From contig JAUTXA010000057.1 of the NCBI GenBank assembly GCA_030838265.1, forward strand, positions 1 through 6,966: a DNA stretch of 6,966 nucleotides, written 5' to 3'. The stretch is from Actinomycetota bacterium. Its GTDB lineage: Bacteria; Actinomycetota; Acidimicrobiia; Acidimicrobiales; BP-101. The position numbers and the translations under genes are program-made. Positions 5,364-6,966 of the stretch are shown here, piece by piece (position 1 is the first letter of the stretch; every line of letters begins with the position of its first letter). The notes beneath the pieces are model-generated. The model saw only the letters and a program-made list of their open reading frames with translations, did not search any database and had not been told where the DNA came from.

Positions 5364-6966
5364 GAAGGCCCACTGCGCGTTGTTCTGGATGGCGCTCGTG
5401 GGAGCGCCGATGTACGTGTCCACCTGTCCTCCAAGGTCAACGAATGTCCCGAATGTGTTCTCGCCGAGCGGGGCGTCGAGGATGTCGCCGCCCAAGGCGG
5501 GCTGCCAGAGGCCGAAGCCGGCCGTCGACGTGCCCTGACCGGTGGTGCTGACGGCCTTCTCCTCGTAGCGATCGACGCCGCCAGCGTCGAGGAAGAGGCC
5601 ATACGAGACACCGGGGTGGCCGGCGCCCCAGTTGTCGATGTCGGCCGACTTCGAGCTCGTCGTCTCGCCGTAGTAGCTGTCGTTGCCGCCGCCCTCGAGC
5701 ATGATCCCGACGCCGGCGTAGGAACCCGTGCCGTAGTCGCAGTTGAGGAGCGGGTCGATGAATGGGTTGCTGGCCCGCTCGGCCGCGTAGTAGCTGTCGT
5801 TGCCACCGTCGTCGGCTTGGATGCCGAGGCCACCGAAGGCGCCGAAGCCCTGGGCGTAGTAGTCGGTGGTCTGGGCGGTGTCGACCGCCTTGTAGGTGTC
5901 GTCGGCGAGGCCCTGGTCGTCGATGATGCCGACCCCGCCGTAGAAGCCCGTGCCCATTGTGTAGATGCCTTGGAAGCCGCGGCCGGTGAGCCCGAGGCCC
6001 TCGTTGAGCCACTGGTCGGAGCCGCCGCCGTCGAGGGCCAGGCCGACGCCGCCGGCGCCACCAAATCCCTGGGCCAGGGCCCAGATGCTGTAGCCCGATG
6101 TCGACTTCACGGCGAAGTCGTAGAGGTCGTTGCCGACGCCGTCGACCAGGGCGCCGTTGCCGGCGTAGCCGTAGCCCTGCGCCCCGCCGTCGAAGTAGTA
6201 GACGACGGGCTGGAAGGCGTCGACATTCCCCCGGGTCATGGTGGCCCGGTAGGTGTCGTCGCCGCCCACGTCGACGAGCAGGCCGATGCCACCGGGCCCG
6301 CCGGCGCCCTGCACGGCGGCGGGCAGCCCGTTGTAGGCGTAGGTGTCGTTCGACGCAGTCGTCGTTCCGTCACCCAGGTCGGCCACCACCGAGACGACGA
6401 GGGTGTTGCACTGGAGCCAGGTCTGGCCGAACGCGCTCGGCGTGAAGGGGCAGGCCCCGCCCGCTGAGTTGTTGTAGGTATCGCTTCCGGCCGGGTCGAC
6501 GAGCAGGACGGGGTCTCCCACCAGGCCACCCTTGTTGTAGGTGTCGTTGGCGGTGCCGCCCAGGATGACCAAGCCCTCGGGGTCGGCGAAGACCGGGGCG
6601 TTGGCGGGCGTGGCGTTGCTGGCCGTGAGCCGGGGCACGTCAATGGCCCGGAAGTGGTTGATGGCGGTCATGAGCCCGGCCTGCCGAGCCGTCATCACGT
6701 CGCGCTCGGCCTGGGTCAGCAGGGGCACGTGAGGGTCGAAGCCTGCCTCCCAACGGGCGTGGACGGCGGCCACGATCGGGAGCTGCGCCGCGTAGGTAGC
6801 GTTGACCGTGGCCAGCAGGGCGGCGAAGTCGGACCGCACCGAGGTGGGGACCCGCGCCGCCTGCACGGCCAGGGCGGCTCGGTCCGCGGCGGTGGCCTGG
6901 TGCCCGACGAGGGCGTAGGTGCGCAGCACCTCGGTGGTGAGGTCGGCGGGAGCCACGCTCAGGCCG
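5349..6966 (-). CDS. Gly/Asp/Tyr-rich tandem-repeat protein, probably extracellular (5' end outside window)
   Basis: The function is not recognised. The frame is open to the window edge: codons before the GTG at 6956 read GLS with no stop, so the true start, and any signal peptide, probably lies beyond 6966. Numbering from that GTG gives 535 residues. Residues 1-110 are Ala-rich and likely helical. From about 130 to 517 come roughly eleven degenerate repeats ending in G-N/D/S-D-x-Y: the key Asp is at 138, 159, 204, 234, 277, 314, 353, 387, 426, 462 and 513. Many contain AQGFG-x2-GG-x-G-[IL]-x2-D-x-GG before the NDxY. The pattern resembles RTX GGxGxDxUx repeats but lacks their 9-residue period, so a calcium-binding beta-solenoid is an inference only. 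C169/C183 may form a disulphide. The last codon overlaps the cupredoxin start (GTGA), and a hydrolase follows, pointing to a joint role at the cell surface or outside it. Confidence 0.85.
   Translation of the reverse strand, partial: GLSVAPADLTTEVLRTYALVGHQATAADRAALAVQAARVPTSVRSDFAALLATVNATYAAQLPIVAAVHARWEAGFDPHVPLLTQAERDVMTARQAGLMTAINHFRAIDVPRLTASNATPANAPVFADPEGLVILGGTANDTYNKGGLVGDPVLLVDPAGSDTYNNSAGGACPFTPSAFGQTWLQCNTLVVSVVADLGDGTTTASNDTYAYNGLPAAVQGAGGPGGIGLLVDVGGDDTYRATMTRGNVDAFQPVVYYFDGGAQGYGYAGNGALVDGVGNDLYDFAVKSTSGYSIWALAQGFGGAGGVGLALDGGGSDQWLNEGLGLTGRGFQGIYTMGTGFYGGVGIIDDQGLADDTYKAVDTAQTTDYYAQGFGAFGGLGIQADDGGNDSYYAAERASNPFIDPLLNCDYGTGSYAGVGIMLEGGGNDSYYGETTSSKSADIDNWGAGHPGVSYGLFLDAGGVDRYEEKAVSTTGQGTSTAGFGLWQPALGGDILDAPLGENTFGTFVDLGGQVDTYIGAPTSAIQNNAQWAFGVDR
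5406..6569 (-). repeat. Protein-level tandem repeat region (G-G-N-D-x-Y units of mostly 30-45 residues)
   Basis: Distances between successive conserved Asp residues are 21, 45, 30, 43, 37, 39, 34, 39, 36 and 51 residues, with a mode near 36-39. The last gap contains a degenerate unit, GGDILDA. One unit has Trp in place of Tyr (GGSDQW). At the DNA level the repeats have diverged, but one 18-base identity, GTAGTAGCTGTCGTTGCC, occurs at 5670-5687 and 5787-5804, 117 bases (39 codons) apart, coding for GNDSYY. This suggests growth of the gene by unit duplication. Confidence 0.8.

Noticed and set aside
5027..6064. A 345-codon minus-strand frame overlapping the repeat and cupredoxin genes
   Set aside because: Its translation is Ser/Thr/Ala/Arg low complexity, typical of an out-of-frame reading of GC-rich repeats.
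5325..6467. A 380-codon plus-strand open frame opposite the repeat protein
   Set aside because: Its Val/Ala/Gly/Glu-rich translation mirrors the Gly/Asp/Tyr repeats on the other strand, and no domain is recognisable.
5406..6569. Regular repeats considered as a CRISPR array
   Set aside because: The repeats are coding, in frame, diverged in DNA sequence and conserved only at the protein level. There is no short identical repeat with unique spacers.
5406..6569. Classical RTX (GGxGxDxUx) calcium-binding nonapeptide repeats
   Set aside because: Some units have GGxDxY, but the period is about 36-39 residues rather than nine, so the RTX name is not used.

Overview
The window is about 70% G+C and densely coded. 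Codon use is of the actinobacterial kind, and the Lon N-terminal domain also looks actinobacterial (for example LPGMVV near its start). An Acidimicrobiia-like actinobacterium would fit, but nothing here fixes the taxon, so this is inference only. No tRNA, rRNA, CRISPR array or insertion sequence was seen.

Layout from left to right: (1) the 3' end of a plus-strand gene for a cyclic-di-GMP phosphodiesterase-type EAL domain (1-325). (2) All remaining genes lie on the minus strand. They are a PEP mutase/isocitrate lyase superfamily enzyme (373-1185), the ATP-dependent protease Lon (1267 to 3621 or 3630), a secreted alpha/beta hydrolase (3790-4875), a small secreted cupredoxin (4918-5352), and a large Gly/Asp/Tyr-rich repeat protein (5349-6966) whose 5' end lies outside the window.

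In transcription order the repeat protein, cupredoxin and hydrolase look like one operon. The first two share a 4-base GTGA stop/start overlap, and the third follows after 42 bases with its own ribosome binding site. The cupredoxin and hydrolase have clear signal peptides, and the repeat protein looks extracellular by composition. This is an exported module combining a probable structural or calcium-binding repeat protein, a type 1 copper protein and a serine hydrolase. I do not recognise it as a named system, and it is the best candidate here for something undescribed. Lon follows after a 159-base gap holding competing hairpins and two A/T-richer dyads. The PEP mutase-family gene appears to be transcribed separately: a TAACGT -10 element six bases before its ATG suggests a leaderless mRNA, and an almost perfect 15-base inverted repeat is centred on that element.

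Every gap between genes is under 160 bases. The long plus-strand ORFs opposite lon and the repeat protein are judged to be G+C-driven shadows.
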